64,000 bases of DNA. Source: Nephrocerus scutellatus (lineage: Eukaryota > Arthropoda > Insecta > Diptera > Pipunculidae). The notes beneath the pieces were generated by a model. That model worked only from the letters and a program-made list of their open reading frames with translations. It made no database searches and was not told where the DNA came from. The stretch lies in assembly GCA_947095585.1 (NCBI GenBank), contig OX352766.1, forward strand, positions 868,001 to 932,000, given 5' to 3'. The position numbers and the translations under genes are program-made. Shown one piece after another: positions 46,600 to 58,139 of the stretch. Numbering within the stretch: the stretch's first letter is position 1; every line of letters starts with the position of its first letter.

Positions 46600-47945
46600 T
46601 GCTTATAGCTTTTATGTGATTACTGTAGGTGGTTTTTGCAAAATTCTTTCAAAATTTCGATCTGTTCCTTTCTCGCAATTTGGATGGGACTTTAGTACCC
46701 CTTCCTGAAGCAGGTGAGCAGGAAGGAGAATAACTATTGTAAGTCACCTACTCGTACATATATAGTAGTCTTAAAAATTCTTAAATTGCTAAAAGATTCA
46801 CTACTCACTACACAGTACAGACTCAGTAAGCTGAACATTCTTTATTCAAATTACAGAGAGGTTCTCAAAGTTCTAAAGTTGTTGTAGGTACATTATGCAA
46901 AATTCTCTCAAAAGTTTAAACTTTTCCATCTGTTATTTTCTCTCAATGTGGAATGTTTGGGCAAATAACCTAATTAACAGAATCTTATATGTATATAGCC
47001 TGTATATTTATCGGTAAAAATAACCTTTGTAACTTTGAATTTAGAGGTTCACTGTAATGAAGATTGACCTGCTAACCTGCAGTGCGACCTATATTCAAGT
47101 CTTACTTAAGGATTAATCTGCATTGTAACTTCCCATATACTATTCGATAGATAATTCCTTTAGGAAGACTTCGGTGTTGATTAAATTAGGGTGACATATC
47201 TATGAGCTGGCCAATATGCTTAACAGTGAACCTACAATATTGCAAATGTTTAAACTTATGCACAAAAATAGACTCTTCCTTTCTGCATTGTTATCTTCCA
47301 TATACTGTTTGATAGATAATTCCTTTAGGAAGACATGGGTGTAGGTCTATTTAGTGAGACATCTCTGTGAACTGGCCAGGCTGCTTAACAGTGAACCTTC
47401 AAAATAAATTTTTTTATAAAAATGGCAAATGGACAAACCGATGCACAAAAAACCTCTTCCTGCCTGCCTTGTAATCTGCCATATATTATTTGATAGATAA
47501 TTCCTTAAGGAAGACATGGGTGTTGGTCAATTTAGTGTGACATATCTATGAGCTGGCCAATATGCTTAACATTGAACCTCCAAAATTAAAATGTTCACAC
47601 CCACCACATTTCTGTCCGTATACGGTTCTCTAACATATTTTATTTCATAAAGCATTCCTTACGGAATACTTGGCTATTAGTCGCTTCTATGGAACAAAAC
47701 TGTGGGCTGGTTAATTTCAATTACAGTGAACCTGTAATTAACGAATACAAAATGTTTGCCTTCTGTTATTTAGCATTACACATGCCTACAAAAATTTTGT
47801 TATTTGTTAAAAATGTTATATGCGTATGTTTGGAGTATTTTTAAGGGACTTTAGTACCTTCCTGACGCAGGTGAGCAGGGGAACAATTATTGTCTAAGCA
47901 TATGAGGAGTAGGTCACCTATTCGTACACATGGTAATCCAAACTG
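46600..47945 (+). repeat. Composite repeat block, second locus
   Basis: A partial inverted unit (47,038-47,112) is followed by about four direct units. GATAGATAATTCC lies at 47,146, 47,311 and 47,492, with a decayed fourth near 47,646 (spacing 165, 181 and about 155). Each has GGAAGACxTxGGTGT, then GAGxTGGCCAATxTGCTTAACAGTGAACCT-like text. The block is bracketed by direct repeats: GGGACTTTAGTACC...GCAGGTGAGCAGG is at 46,687-46,722 and again at 47,847-47,880. The unit order (inverted, then direct) and right flank match 620-1290. Confidence 0.78.
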
Positions 47946-47989
47946 ACTCATTTTTGTGCTCCATATCTTGCGTAAAATAAGTATCTATA

Positions 47990-48905
47990 CATGAACTCCG
48001 TCCGCCAAAGCAGCACTTCAACTGGAGCATAGGTCAGCAACAAGATCCCTCCATCTGTCCCGATTCGCCGCAAGAGGCTTTAGCTGTGGCCACGTACGAA
48101 TATAGAGAGACCTATAGCTTCCTCCAATACAGTTTACGACCTCAATGATGTTTTTCGTCTTATAACACGCCTTGCACCCTGAGGATTTCATTCAAAAGAT
48201 TGCTTCGCGATATTGTTGTCTGGTTTCCTTAATGATGTCTGACCGTTTTTATTCCACAACTGGACGTTTGATATGGTTTTATGGTCAAAAGATCTTCAGA
48301 ATGTAGTGCCTGTAACCTGTCTGATATCATGGCTAAGCTTATTAAACGGTCTCCATTGGATACCATTCGAATCGTTTGACCCCACTGTGGCAGTCATCAA
48401 ATCATCAGTTACCAGTAAAAACAGGATAGGTGACAGTACATCTCCCTGACGCACCTCGAAAGAATCGGAAAGCTGTCCACTGTGCAAAACGAAACACCTT
48501 GCGTTATTGTAGGACAACTATCTTCGTAGGAATACCACACGCAATAGGCGAGTTCCAGAGATGCATTCCCGGACTAACTCTATCGAAGGCCTTTTCAAAA
48601 TCTACAAACATGATATAGTAGAGCGGTGATTGGAACTCGGACGATTGTTCGGAAGTATAATTCCCAAGGTGTTAATGTGATCGATGTATGATCGATCACT
48701 TGGTGCCTCTTGAGCGTAGACTCGATCCTGGACTTTATCCTTTCGAGTATAATAGTTGCCAGTAAACTTCGGGAATACGTTGATACCATGCAAGTTATTA
48801 CAGTCAGTTTTTTAGGTCACCTTTTTTGGTAACTTAACAATCACACCACCACACACCCTTTCAATCACTGGGATAGGATTCATTCTCCCAAACCGTCTCC
48901 CCGTC
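47990..48905 (-). pseudogene. RTE-like LINE relic: RT and C-terminus
   Basis: Minus strand, right to left: SYIDHINTLGIIL near 48,660-48,700, FVDFEKAFDRVS near 48,570-48,606 (motif A, catalytic Asp intact) and GIPTKIVVLQ near 48,510-48,540. SFEVRQGDVLSPILFLLVTDD follows in part near 48,398-48,460 (motif B; family VRQGCxLSPxLF). After a large deletion comes RTWPQLKPLAANRDRWRDLV near 48,030-48,095, the ORF terminus. Motif C and most of the thumb are missing. The 3' side faces the composite repeat, as at the left end of the window. Confidence 0.82.
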
Positions 48906-48909
48906 TGCA

Positions 48910-51765
48910 ATATAAACGTCAGTGGTTGCAAATTACATGGTGCTGCTTTCAGGAATTCTGTAGGTATTCAGTCATGTCCAGTTGCTTTGTTTGCCTTAAG
49001 ATGATGGATCGAGGTTTTTATTTAAGAGCTTGTTGGGGGACCTGGAAGACCTGTTTGCGTTCGCAAGTTGAGCATTCAAATTTGCATCGTGATCAGTACA
49101 CAAAAGTGATCCTTCCACCTTGGCAGCTGATCTTCTGTAGCTACCGACAGGTTCGTACTGCTACGATTTCCGGCAATGTCTTTGGTGATTTTGTACAGCT
49201 CCCATGTATCACCTCTAACAGCAGCATGTTCCGCCCTCTCCGCAAGTCTGTCCCTCTAGTTCTTGGCTGTCTAGGTAGGTACTATTTAGGATCCACTTGA
49301 AATTAAAAAACGTTCTTCTTCACTTGACCCCACATATCTTCCAAAGATAAATCAGTATTCGAGAAGTATCTGCCTTATTGTTATTTTCTCAATTGCACTC
49401 GGTAGTTCGAACTAATAGCGCGCTGTACCATAATTTACATTAGAAAAGGATTCCAGCTACTTAATCTACAGTCAACAAGTTAACGTATAGAGCTAATTTT
49501 ACATTTACTTGAAATTTTCGTTTGCTTCCTCTTCTGTGTTCGCATTATCGAGTCTGCACTGTAGGCACACCTACTTCAGTGCACGTTCGATGAACTTTCG
49601 ATTGTCCATTAAATTCTTTTATAGACTGTGGGCATGTGTGTCCTCAGACTATGTCACTCCATTTGTAGACGTGCTTGTGCTTGTTGTTCTGCTACCATCT
49701 CCATAAGGAGCCACGTAAAAGCTTTTTGGTCGCTTGGCTGCTGTCTAAAAATCACTCTCTCTCTCTGTTTTTTCTGAATTTTATGATTAGCTACGGGGGT
49801 AAGGTAGGAAACTGTTGTAACCTCTGTTGTTGTTTTTTTTATTCTTTTCTCTGAAAAATTTACCTTATCAGCTTTCGCAGCTATACGTAAAAGCTTAAAG
49901 GTCCTTGTCCTTGAACATCATCGTTGTTCCTGCAGCCTGCTGCTGCTGCTGCTGCTGCTTGTCGCGTCCGCTGTCTGTCCATTGACGTGCGCTATGAAAT
50001 ACGAATACGAACTTCATAATCTTTCATTATGTAGATACATATTGCAATTAAGTTCAACGCAAAACAAAATGGCGTGGGTAGCGTATGGGATATATGGGTA
50101 GCAGTTGGCGGGCTCCATTTCTCTCTGTGTGTGTGTGTGTGTGTGTGGACGATTATGTATCCACTTGGAGAACTGGAGAGCAATGCCGATGCAGCTGGAG
50201 GAAAAAGCCCCACACGAACACGAATGTGCTGATGCGGTGAATAAATTTAATTCCTAAATAGGTAGATAGTTAGATAGATAGATAGATAGATACATTTACT
50301 CGTAATGCTGCTACAAAAAACAAAAATATAAAACAGAAGAGAGAGAGCTCAACGACGATCGACCGACGAAGATACAAACGAACCAGCAACGAACGAATGA
50401 ACAAATGACGACGACGATGACGTTGCGATGAACATCGTCGTTCTTCCAGCGCCATCGCAGACTCCAGCACCGTCACCGCCAACATCGGCGTCCAACCCAG
50501 ACGGAGCGCATAGAAAACAAACGAAAAATGTAGATTAGCTGCTGCTCCTGGTTGGTTGGCTGATGCCTGGCTGGCTGGCTGGCTGGCTGCTTGGCCAGAA
50601 TTTGCACTTGGATAGGTAGATAGCTTCGGTTCCACATATCTACACACAGCTTATCCTGTGGGTTGGCTCTTAATCTTTTTTTTCTCGTTTGTTGCTGTTG
50701 TTTTGTTGCTGTACTATTGGCTTTTAGTGACGGCGCGGCGTTGTCGTCGACATTGCTTATCCCTTCTTTCTTTATGTTGTACTCGTATATATGTAAGGGC
50801 ATGTGGCTGGGGGGTGGGGGGCGAAGACGGCGACGACGACAACAAGACCCAGAACAGTGCAACTTTTTAATTGAGAACAACAATCCACCTCAGCAGCCAG
50901 CACAGCGCCGATGTTGCGTAGCAAACTGGAGGCCAGCCAATTCGCAAGAATCTCCAGGAAAAGTCTGTCTTCTACTGCATACACGAGGTACAACACATTG
51001 TGCATCATGTACTCTCGTGGAGCATCGTCATCATCATCATCAACCCACTCCGTATTACATATCGCTTCCATCCTCGCTCGCTGTGTCTGTCGTACCACGT
51101 ACATCATATAGTAGATACGAGTATCTGCGGTTGTGGTTTCTTTCTAACAATAGTCTCCCAATTCCTCAGTCGAACACTCACGCGTCCAGACGTTATTACA
51201 CTCTGGAAGAATGTGTACCAAACCCAAGATAGGTTTAAAAAAAACTTTCAAAAACGAATGCTCACGAGTTCTGCTTCTATAGCAGCTAGTATCTACCTAG
51301 CATTCTCTATATTAACTTTGCGTGCCCGTCTGTCTTATTGTCGTCGTGGAATCTTGCGATCAATTTTTAACCCACTTCCCATAGCCGAATGTTATTGCAA
51401 CTTTGCACACAAGTCTATATCCCGTGTCAACACTTTCTATTAAAATTTGGCAGTGATCAGGCCACGGGGTCGGGAGGCTCACATACAATTTTTTCTTTTG
51501 TAATAATCATGCCATATAACGGCATCAGATCACGCCATACTATAATGACTGTGTGCGCTGTGTGCTCTGCTTCACGATTTGAACCACAAAAGCATGCACT
51601 GTTTCGTATGTGTTTTTTTTATTCACCATTTATAGTGGATGACTTTTAGGCGCATATTTCGGTTATTAGGGAATTCATATGAAATATCTTAATTTTTATT
51701 TATAAATTAACTCAACTTTGCAAGTTAAAAACTTTTGGTGGAGCTTAGAGTTAAGATCCGTCCAT
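48910..51765. other. Non-coding stretch
   Basis: No gene is recognised. It has (CTG)n near 49,941-49,961, (GT)n near 50,126-50,148, (GATA)n near 50,258-50,292 and GGCT repeats near 50,568-50,590. A 189-codon plus frame at 50,663-51,232 starts with a hydrophobic Leu/Cys/Val run like a signal peptide, but the rest is poly-Arg and poly-His from GAC/CAT repeats, so I treat it as chance. Confidence 0.4.
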
Positions 51766-51769
51766 ATTG

Positions 51770-52665
51770 CTAGCGCACTCTCTTTTTCACTCTCACTTTA
51801 CCTCCCTTGCTCTCTCTCTCTCTGTTGCTCTCTTCAGCGCGCTCTGTCTAACATCTCTTTATTGCTCTGACTTTTTATCTCTAGCCCTCACTCTTTATCT
51901 TTATCTCGCGTTCATTCTATCTTTCTCTTGGTATGCGACTCTCTTTATCTCTTTGCAACTTAATAACTTTTGGTGGATCTTTTCCATCCGTCTCTCTTTC
52001 TAGCCGTCTTTCTCACTCTATATCTATCTATGGTGAAGCACGCTCTGTCAAGTACGCTCTTTAGCTCTCTCACTCCTTCCAGCGCTTTCTCTCTAGCACT
52101 CTGTCTCTCTCTAGCGCTTTATCTCTAGCACTCTTTCTCTGTATCTATCCCTCTCTATCTCTCGATCTATCTCTATCTCGCTCTTCAATCCCTTGCGTTC
52201 CATTTTTCAAACTGTAAAGTTGAGTTCAGATTTCTCTCTATTTCTCTCTATTTCACTCGTTTTCCCTTTCTCTCTCTTTTATGTATCTCTCTGCTTCTAT
52301 CTTAACCTCTGACTTACTCTTTTCTTCTGTCTCTCTCTCTCTCTCTCTCTTTTTTATATCAATTTTCTTTCTTTTTTATGATCTCTCTCTCTCTCCTTTT
52401 CTTTCTTTTTTTATGCACCCCTCTTTTTATTTATTTGTCTTTTTCTCTGTCTTTCTAATTTAATCTTTTTATCGCCTTTTCTGTCTCTCTCTTTGTTTAT
52501 CTCAAGCAAAGAGATGTTTATCTCTCTCTCTCTCTCTCTTTGTTTATCTCAAGCAAAGAGATGTTTATCTCTCTCTCTCTCTCTCTTTGTTTATCTCAAG
52601 CAAAGAGATGTTTATCTCTCTCTCTCTCTCTCTTTCTTTCCCTATCTTTCTCTGTCTCTCTTATT
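51770..52665 (+). repeat. Polypyrimidine CT-rich tract (~0.9 kb)
   Basis: The plus strand is dominated by CTCTCT and CTTT over almost 900 bp, with strong strand asymmetry. Ser/Leu-rich frames here are artefacts. In flies the complementary GAGAGA strand can bind GAGA factor, and mirror-symmetric runs can form triplex DNA. Neither is shown by sequence alone. Confidence 0.85.
52487..52640 (+). repeat. 47-bp tandem unit x3 with internal hairpin
   Basis: CTCAAGCAAAGAGATG starts at 52,501, 52,548 and 52,595, an exact 47-bp period. Each unit is a CT run plus TTTGTTTATCTCAAGCAAAG and AGATGTTTATC. ATCTC-AAGCAAA-GAGAT forms a 5-bp stem with a 7-nt loop. The three copies are nearly identical, so they are recent. 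Confidence 0.92.
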
Positions 52666-52669
52666 CGCG

Positions 52670-54440
52670 GACTTACGTTCCATATTCGAAACTGTAATCA
52701 TTGTTTTGGCGTACTTTCGCATTCCATTTGAATACCGAAACCGTAACTAAGCTTGCCTTTGACGATCGTGGAAAGAGAGCAGACAAGTAACCCAATTTCT
52801 GAGAGCAATGATCACATGAACCATTTCCCCAATCGTCACTGGTTCTCGACGTTGTCATCGGTTGTTGTTGTTGGTGGTGTTGTTGTGCTGGGGCTTTCAA
52901 TACTGTCTAGATTTCGCCAAGGTTTTTGCAAAAAACCACAACATAAACTACAACTTCATTCAACGAATAGCAAAAGTTCACAAATTTACACTGGTGATTA
53001 TTTATTGTTCACTTATAACAAGTAACTATTATTCACAGAGATGGAAGCTCTATCTAACTTTTCAACTAGTAACTAACTTAACTGTAGTTTCTGTAGTTAT
53101 TTCTTTTCAAGATATCTTTTGGGATCTTTCGAGGGTCTGTTGATGATCTTCGATGATCTTCTGGGGGATCTTATGAACAAATGCACAGTTTTCTGAAGCT
53201 TCTAATTTTTCATATTCTATTCTTTTCGTACCATCTAGCAAATACCACAACACGCTGGTATACTAGTCTCCAATTTGGCAACTAGTTCCACGAATATAAC
53301 TTTCATAAACAATATTATTGAGCCACGTATACCATGTTTTTGATCGAATCTCGTATCTATAGATGGAGTAAGTGATATAAAACCAAAATTAGTGCGGGCT
53401 AGTGAGGAACACAAACTCAAACAAACAAATGTCAACGTCAATGCCAACGAGACAATGTTGTTGCTTCCCGATTCCCGATTTCAATTTCCTCAAATTAATT
53501 TGTTGCTTCGATCATTTCGATTTGGTTAGCACTGCATACCACCTCGTTTGTTGTTTAGGTGTGCGTGTGTGTGTGTATGTGTGTGTGTGTAAGTTCCCAT
53601 GTAAGCACTTAACTATTACTCTGGTGTGTTCCGTGTTGTGGCCAAATATCCTTCCTTCAGCTCAGCTCAGCTCAGCTCAACTCATTGTTTATGTTCCGTG
53701 TGCATTTGTATCTGGCTCGTTGTTCGTTGCATGCATTGCTTCACAACAGCAGCAACAACACCAACAACAACAACAACAATAATAACAAATAAACGAACTA
53801 ACTGGGAACCAGCGCAGCGGCGCAGCGCATTACCCCACATGAATGGGCAATTTGCATTTGTAATTATTTCCCAATTATCGATTAGCTTACATTGGTTGCT
53901 GCGGCCATGCAGTGCAGTGGCGGCGGCGGAAGAGGGAGCTGGAGGTGGAGAAGAAAAGGCAATTCAGTCATAGTCACAGTCACAGTCAAACAGGCAGCCA
54001 TAACATGCGATGATAATTACATTTATCCTACACACTCGTACGTACGAACGTATCTACGTACATAGATACTCGGACGTAATTAGCTTAATTTTCTTTGCTC
54101 TGACAGGGAACGAAAAAAAAGAGTCATTGTTTTTTATGTTGTTGTTGTGTTGCTGCTTTTTGTAATATGTGTATGTGCACGAGTACGTTTGTAATATTGT
54201 TGTAGTTGGGTATGTTACACACTCGACTAACTGACTGTGTGATTAGAAATGTCAACGAACGAAGAAAATTTAGAAAAAAACTCGCTTGGGTAGCTACGTA
54301 GCTAGCTGTAGGAGGCAAATTCTGTTCTAGTTTCCCAGTTGCGCCATCAGCGGCAGGTTATTGGCACCGCAAGTCCTCCAGTGGTGATGAGGTCCCGCAT
54401 CCTACGATTACAACTAGCTTCTCGGATTTCAATCGCATCT
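52670..54440. other. Non-coding stretch
   Basis: No gene is recognised. It has (GTT)n near 52,861-52,886, (GT)n near 53,563-53,590, four AGCTC repeats near 53,658-53,678 and (CAA)n near 53,748-53,779. A TCTTTTGGGATCTTTCGAGGG segment near 53,115 resembles a unit of the 20.5-kb minisatellite. Confidence 0.4.
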
Positions 54441-54445
54441 TTATA

Positions 54446-54705
54446 CCTTCCAATGCCTTCAAATACCTTGTAATACCATGCAATACCTTCCAGTACATTC
54501 CAATACCTTCGAATACTTTCCAGTACACTCCAATACCTTCGAATACCTTTCAATACATTCCAATACTTTCGAATACCTTCTAGTACATTCCAGTACATTC
54601 CAATACCTCCCAGTACACTCCAATACCTTCGAATACTTTCCAGTACACTCCAATACCTTCGAATACCTTCTAGTACATTACAAAACCTTCGAATACCGCC
54701 TCAGC
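54446..54705 (+). repeat. Decamer minisatellite (AATACCTTCC-like)
   Basis: Ten-base units such as CAATACCTTC, GAATACTTTC and CAGTACACTC alternate in a 30-bp super-unit. The array gives repeated frames on both strands (plus SNTFEYFPVH, minus VLECTGRYWN) that are artefacts. It ends directly at the LINE fragment. The same unit reappears at 55,316-55,335 on the far side of it. Confidence 0.92.
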
Positions 54706-55320
54706 TCCGGCCAGATTCTTGTCAATCTCTGATGTTCCACAAGGCAGCCATCAAGGCTGCATTCAGTTCAGATCCTAGCTATAAATAATCTTGAGAGGTT
54801 CATTGAACACTCAGTTCTCTCTCTCTATGCTGACGATAACAAATTTTTCAAATCCATTTTTTCAACACAAGACCTTCAAGAAGACCTGGTAGCCCAAAAA
54901 TTGTTTAGATCTCAATATCAAAAGTTAATCTATTACCTTGTCAAGTAAGTGCAACAGGACCGCTTTCCGACATTACCTTCCCTATGGTTAACCCATATCC
55001 ATGACATTTTCATACATCGTCTCCTCTTAGGCTCTGTCGATTGCGCTCCTCTATTCAATTCGATTTTCCTTAACATTAACCCTCGCCTCTCTTCTATCTA
55101 CCGACATACCGAACCGTGCACGGCTCTAACGAACAAATCTCCCGCATGCCGCGGAAAGATACCTTACCGTTTTCGATTTTAACCGCCGCACTCCATGCCT
55201 TCACTTAATTTCCTTCACCATTCCCCTTTGTGTTAAGTCTTAGTTTTAAGTCTACAATGCTTTAAGTTGAACTCTTGGCTCTGCTTGTAATAAGCCCAAT
55301 AAATGGGGGCTGGTACCTTC
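54706..55320 (+). pseudogene. CR1/jockey-type LINE 3' fragment
   Basis: Motif B survives as VPQGSHQG near 54,732-54,757. Motif C is intact as SLYADDNKFFKSI (YADD at 54,826-54,837), followed by STQDLQEDLVA. After a deletion, HDIFIHRLLLGSVDCAPLFN (near 55,003-55,063) and INPRLSS mark the C-terminus. A 3' untranslated stretch ends near AATAAATGGGGGCTGG (55,299-55,314). It is shorter than a working element and frameshifted. Confidence 0.75.
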
Positions 55321-55900
55321 CAATACCTTCCAATAATTGAATCCTTAAAACGAATCTTAACTGTCAATGCCGGTTACCTTACCCACATAACAAATGTGTA
55401 GCATACGAGTATCTGGGTAGTATATATCTATATATCATATAATAGATACGAGTAGATATCTGTAAGTGGCAGTGAGAGCAATTGCGTTCGTTGATTGTCA
55501 TTATCGTCAGCGCGTAATCGACCAATCACTTTGTCGCCTTTCAATTAGTTGCTGGCTTATATAGTGACGCTGCAGAAGTCACCAACCAACGACCACCGAA
55601 CGATTAACTAACGAAAGGATAACTATATAGCTCTCCATGTACATACATAGAGATGTATGTATATATGTGCGTTCCAAAGTCACCCTTTGTCCAATCAGAG
55701 TGCGAGATGGCGAGCATCTAATGACGACCGTCGATTGTTCCGATTAATTAAACGGTCTCACTTGGGACGGAACAATGTGGGTGCGAATGAGCGAGTAAGT
55801 ACATAGGCCATGTACTGTTTCATATATATACCCAGGCTAACTTACCACCCACGCTGCTATGTAATACAGCAGAAATTAATTACAAGGACAGCAAAAGAGG

Positions 55901-55901
55901 A

Positions 55902-55936
<35 letters not shown>
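55901..55936 (+). repeat. (GAC)n microsatellite
   Basis: A perfect CGA/GAC run of about 36 bp. It gives poly-Arg, poly-Asp or poly-Thr frames that are not genes. Confidence 0.93.
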
Positions 55937-56967
55937 TATGCGCAATGAAATGACGACTGTGATGGCTGGTGATGGCATCGCATTGCAACGCATCGCGGAA
56001 TCCTCTTATTTCATTGGGAATCCAATCAGGATGAGTCTGTAGAGAATTCGCACATCCATCGGAGGCTGTTTTTTCGAGAGGAGTAGTAGTTGAGTAGTGG
56101 TGTGTGTCCTTTATTCCATGATCCATGCTCTTTTACTATCCGTAGATACTCCATCCGCAATTGTGCATTAATGAATGTCGTACTTGATGGCATCGGCATC
56201 GCAGCCTTACATACCTACCTATACATTATGTACTGGAATACTTAAGCTGCGTGCTAATTACATCTACGCAAGCCCGCTGAGGGTTGCTTTTAGTTGCTTG
56301 CCGTACCGCCTCCGCACAGTTGTGCTTTTGCTGTCCTCTGGAACGGTTCAGTTCGGTTGTCGCGTCGCGGCAGGGCTACATACCTTTAACTTACGATGCA
56401 TCGAGTGCATCTGAAGACGTCGTCGCTATTGTCTGCTATTAGCAACGTTCCTGGCTGATGGTGTCAACCGCAATAGAAATTCCGCGCAAACGAGTACCGC
56501 GTTCGGTCCGACTTTACTTTGGCAGCGCTTTGGAATTTGCTGCCTCAGATCGGCGTGTAGGTACATCCCATACACACAAACACACACACACCTGCACCTT
56601 CATTTTTGTTGTTGTTGTTGTTGCTGGTGATGCTTTTGTTGCTATTGTTGTACTGAAAAGAAAGGAGACTACGAAGCAAATAAAAAAATGAATTTGGAGT
56701 TCAGCTGACAACAAATGCGCTGAAGAACAACAACAACAAATTACGTCAGCGCTCACAGCACAGGGCGCTTTGTTCTAAATTCGCTTAACCATCGCGTTGC
56801 GTTTACAATTTACAATGGAATGAGACTGCGAGTACCTACCTACCTACCTTCCAATTCTTAAAAACGGGAAGGGTCGTTTTTTTTCCGTTCTTCTGTTTGT
56901 TGTTTTGTGTGCGCGTGCTTTGTCTGCAAACTTGGATCTTTTGGTGATGTGAATGAATATGGTAATT

Positions 56968-56968
56968 A

Positions 56969-57027
<59 letters not shown>
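56968..57027 (+). repeat. Long (GAC)n microsatellite
   Basis: About 58 bp of GAC/CGA with one G substitution near 57,011. It yields a 20-residue poly-Arg run in one plus frame (56,953-57,138), an artefact. Confidence 0.95.
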
Positions 57028-57339
57028 AAGGATGACGTGAAGGAACGAACCCTTGAGCGTCAGCCTCTGATGAGTAATTATTCAATTGTCCGAGATTTTA
57101 AGTATCGCGTCCCTCTTAGTGATAATTTAGATGGATAGATACACTACGATTGGCAGGCAAGGACCGCATGCATGTGTTAGCTGTGCTGCATGTATCAAAT
57201 TTACATGCAATTCGTGACTGATGGTGCCCACTGTGAGTACCTAGGGTGCTAACAAAGGATTACTTCGTTGCGAAACGGGTTTAAGACTATACATGGAGGG
57301 GTTGTCATAATGCGTCACACAAATACAGGCTTGGAAAAT

Positions 57340-57915
57340 TACATTTACCTTGGAGCAATTTTCGAAATATGTAATTAAATAAAAATTTTAACCAACAGAT
57401 AAAATTTGGTGGTTTTGACGTCCTGTAAATGGAGACGGGCATCGGTCTAAAAAAAAATTAAATTTACCGTGGAGCAATTTTCGAAGTACATAATTAGAAA
57501 AAAAAATCCAACAAAGAATAAAATTTGTTTGTTTTGACGTCCTGTAAATTGAGACGGGCATCGTCCTTAAAAATTTTAATTTTACCGTGGAGCAATTTTC
57601 GAAATATTTAATAAAATAAAAAAATTTTAACCAACAAAAAATTTTTGTGGGTTTTGAAATGACGGGAATTGTTCAAAAAAAATTTAAATTTACCGTGGAG
57701 CATTTTTCGAAATATATATGTAATTATTTAAAAAAATTTACAAACAAATAAACTTTGTTGATTTTTGACGTTCCGTAAATCGAGACGGGCATCGGTCTAA
57801 AAAAAAAATTAAATTTACCGTGGAGCCATTTTCGAAATAATTAATAAAAAATTTCAAAAAACTTATAAAATTTGTTGGTTTTGCCGTCCTGTAAATCGAG
57901 ACAGGCATCCAAAAT
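57340..57915 (+). repeat. Five-copy ~120-bp tandem array
   Basis: TGGAGCAATTTTCGAA-like anchors occur at 57,351, 57,470, 57,588, 57,696 and 57,821 (spacing 119, 118, 108 and 125). Each unit has AAATTTACCGTGGAGC, AACAAATAAAATTTGTTGG-like text, TTTTGACGTCCTGTAAAT and GAGACGGGCATCGG. The units are AT-rich with a GC-rich joint. No frame is conserved, since the unit lengths are not multiples of three. Satellite-like; no similar copy is seen elsewhere in the window. Confidence 0.93.
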
Positions 57916-58139
57916 TGAGACTTCGCAAAGTTAATAATTTTTAGTTGGGTATCTAGTTTTCTGTCAAAGAAGATCGAACATCAGCCCTGTGCTCGATGTG
58001 CTGAAGAGTCATAATGTCGAGAAAAGTGAAAAGTGGAAAAAGGTCGAAAACACAGACAGACGCTGGAGAGACCCCTTTCCAACCATACGTGCTCGTAATG
58101 AAATCAGGATGTGCCAATAACTCTGATACACCCTGTATA

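Larger units (their letters stand above)
55335..57335. other. Non-coding stretch
   Basis: No gene is recognised. It contains two GAC tracts (given separately), (GTT)n near 56,607-56,625 and CTAC repeats near 56,834-56,850. Bases 55,480-55,800 are complex, repeat-poor sequence that could include conserved regulatory DNA, but this is a guess from composition. Confidence 0.4.

Noticed and set aside
50663..51232. 189-codon plus-strand frame with a signal-peptide-like start
   Set aside because: The hydrophobic start comes from T-rich DNA, and the later Arg and His runs come from GAC and CAT repeats. Other frames are open in parallel and there is no known family.
52753..53143. Overlapping frames of 90-93 codons
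   Set aside because: Frames are short and overlapping, with a (GTT)n-driven Val/Leu run. No family is recognised.
57340..57915. CRISPR-like direct repeats
   Set aside because: The repeats are ~120-bp head-to-tail units without spacers, in a eukaryotic satellite-like setting.
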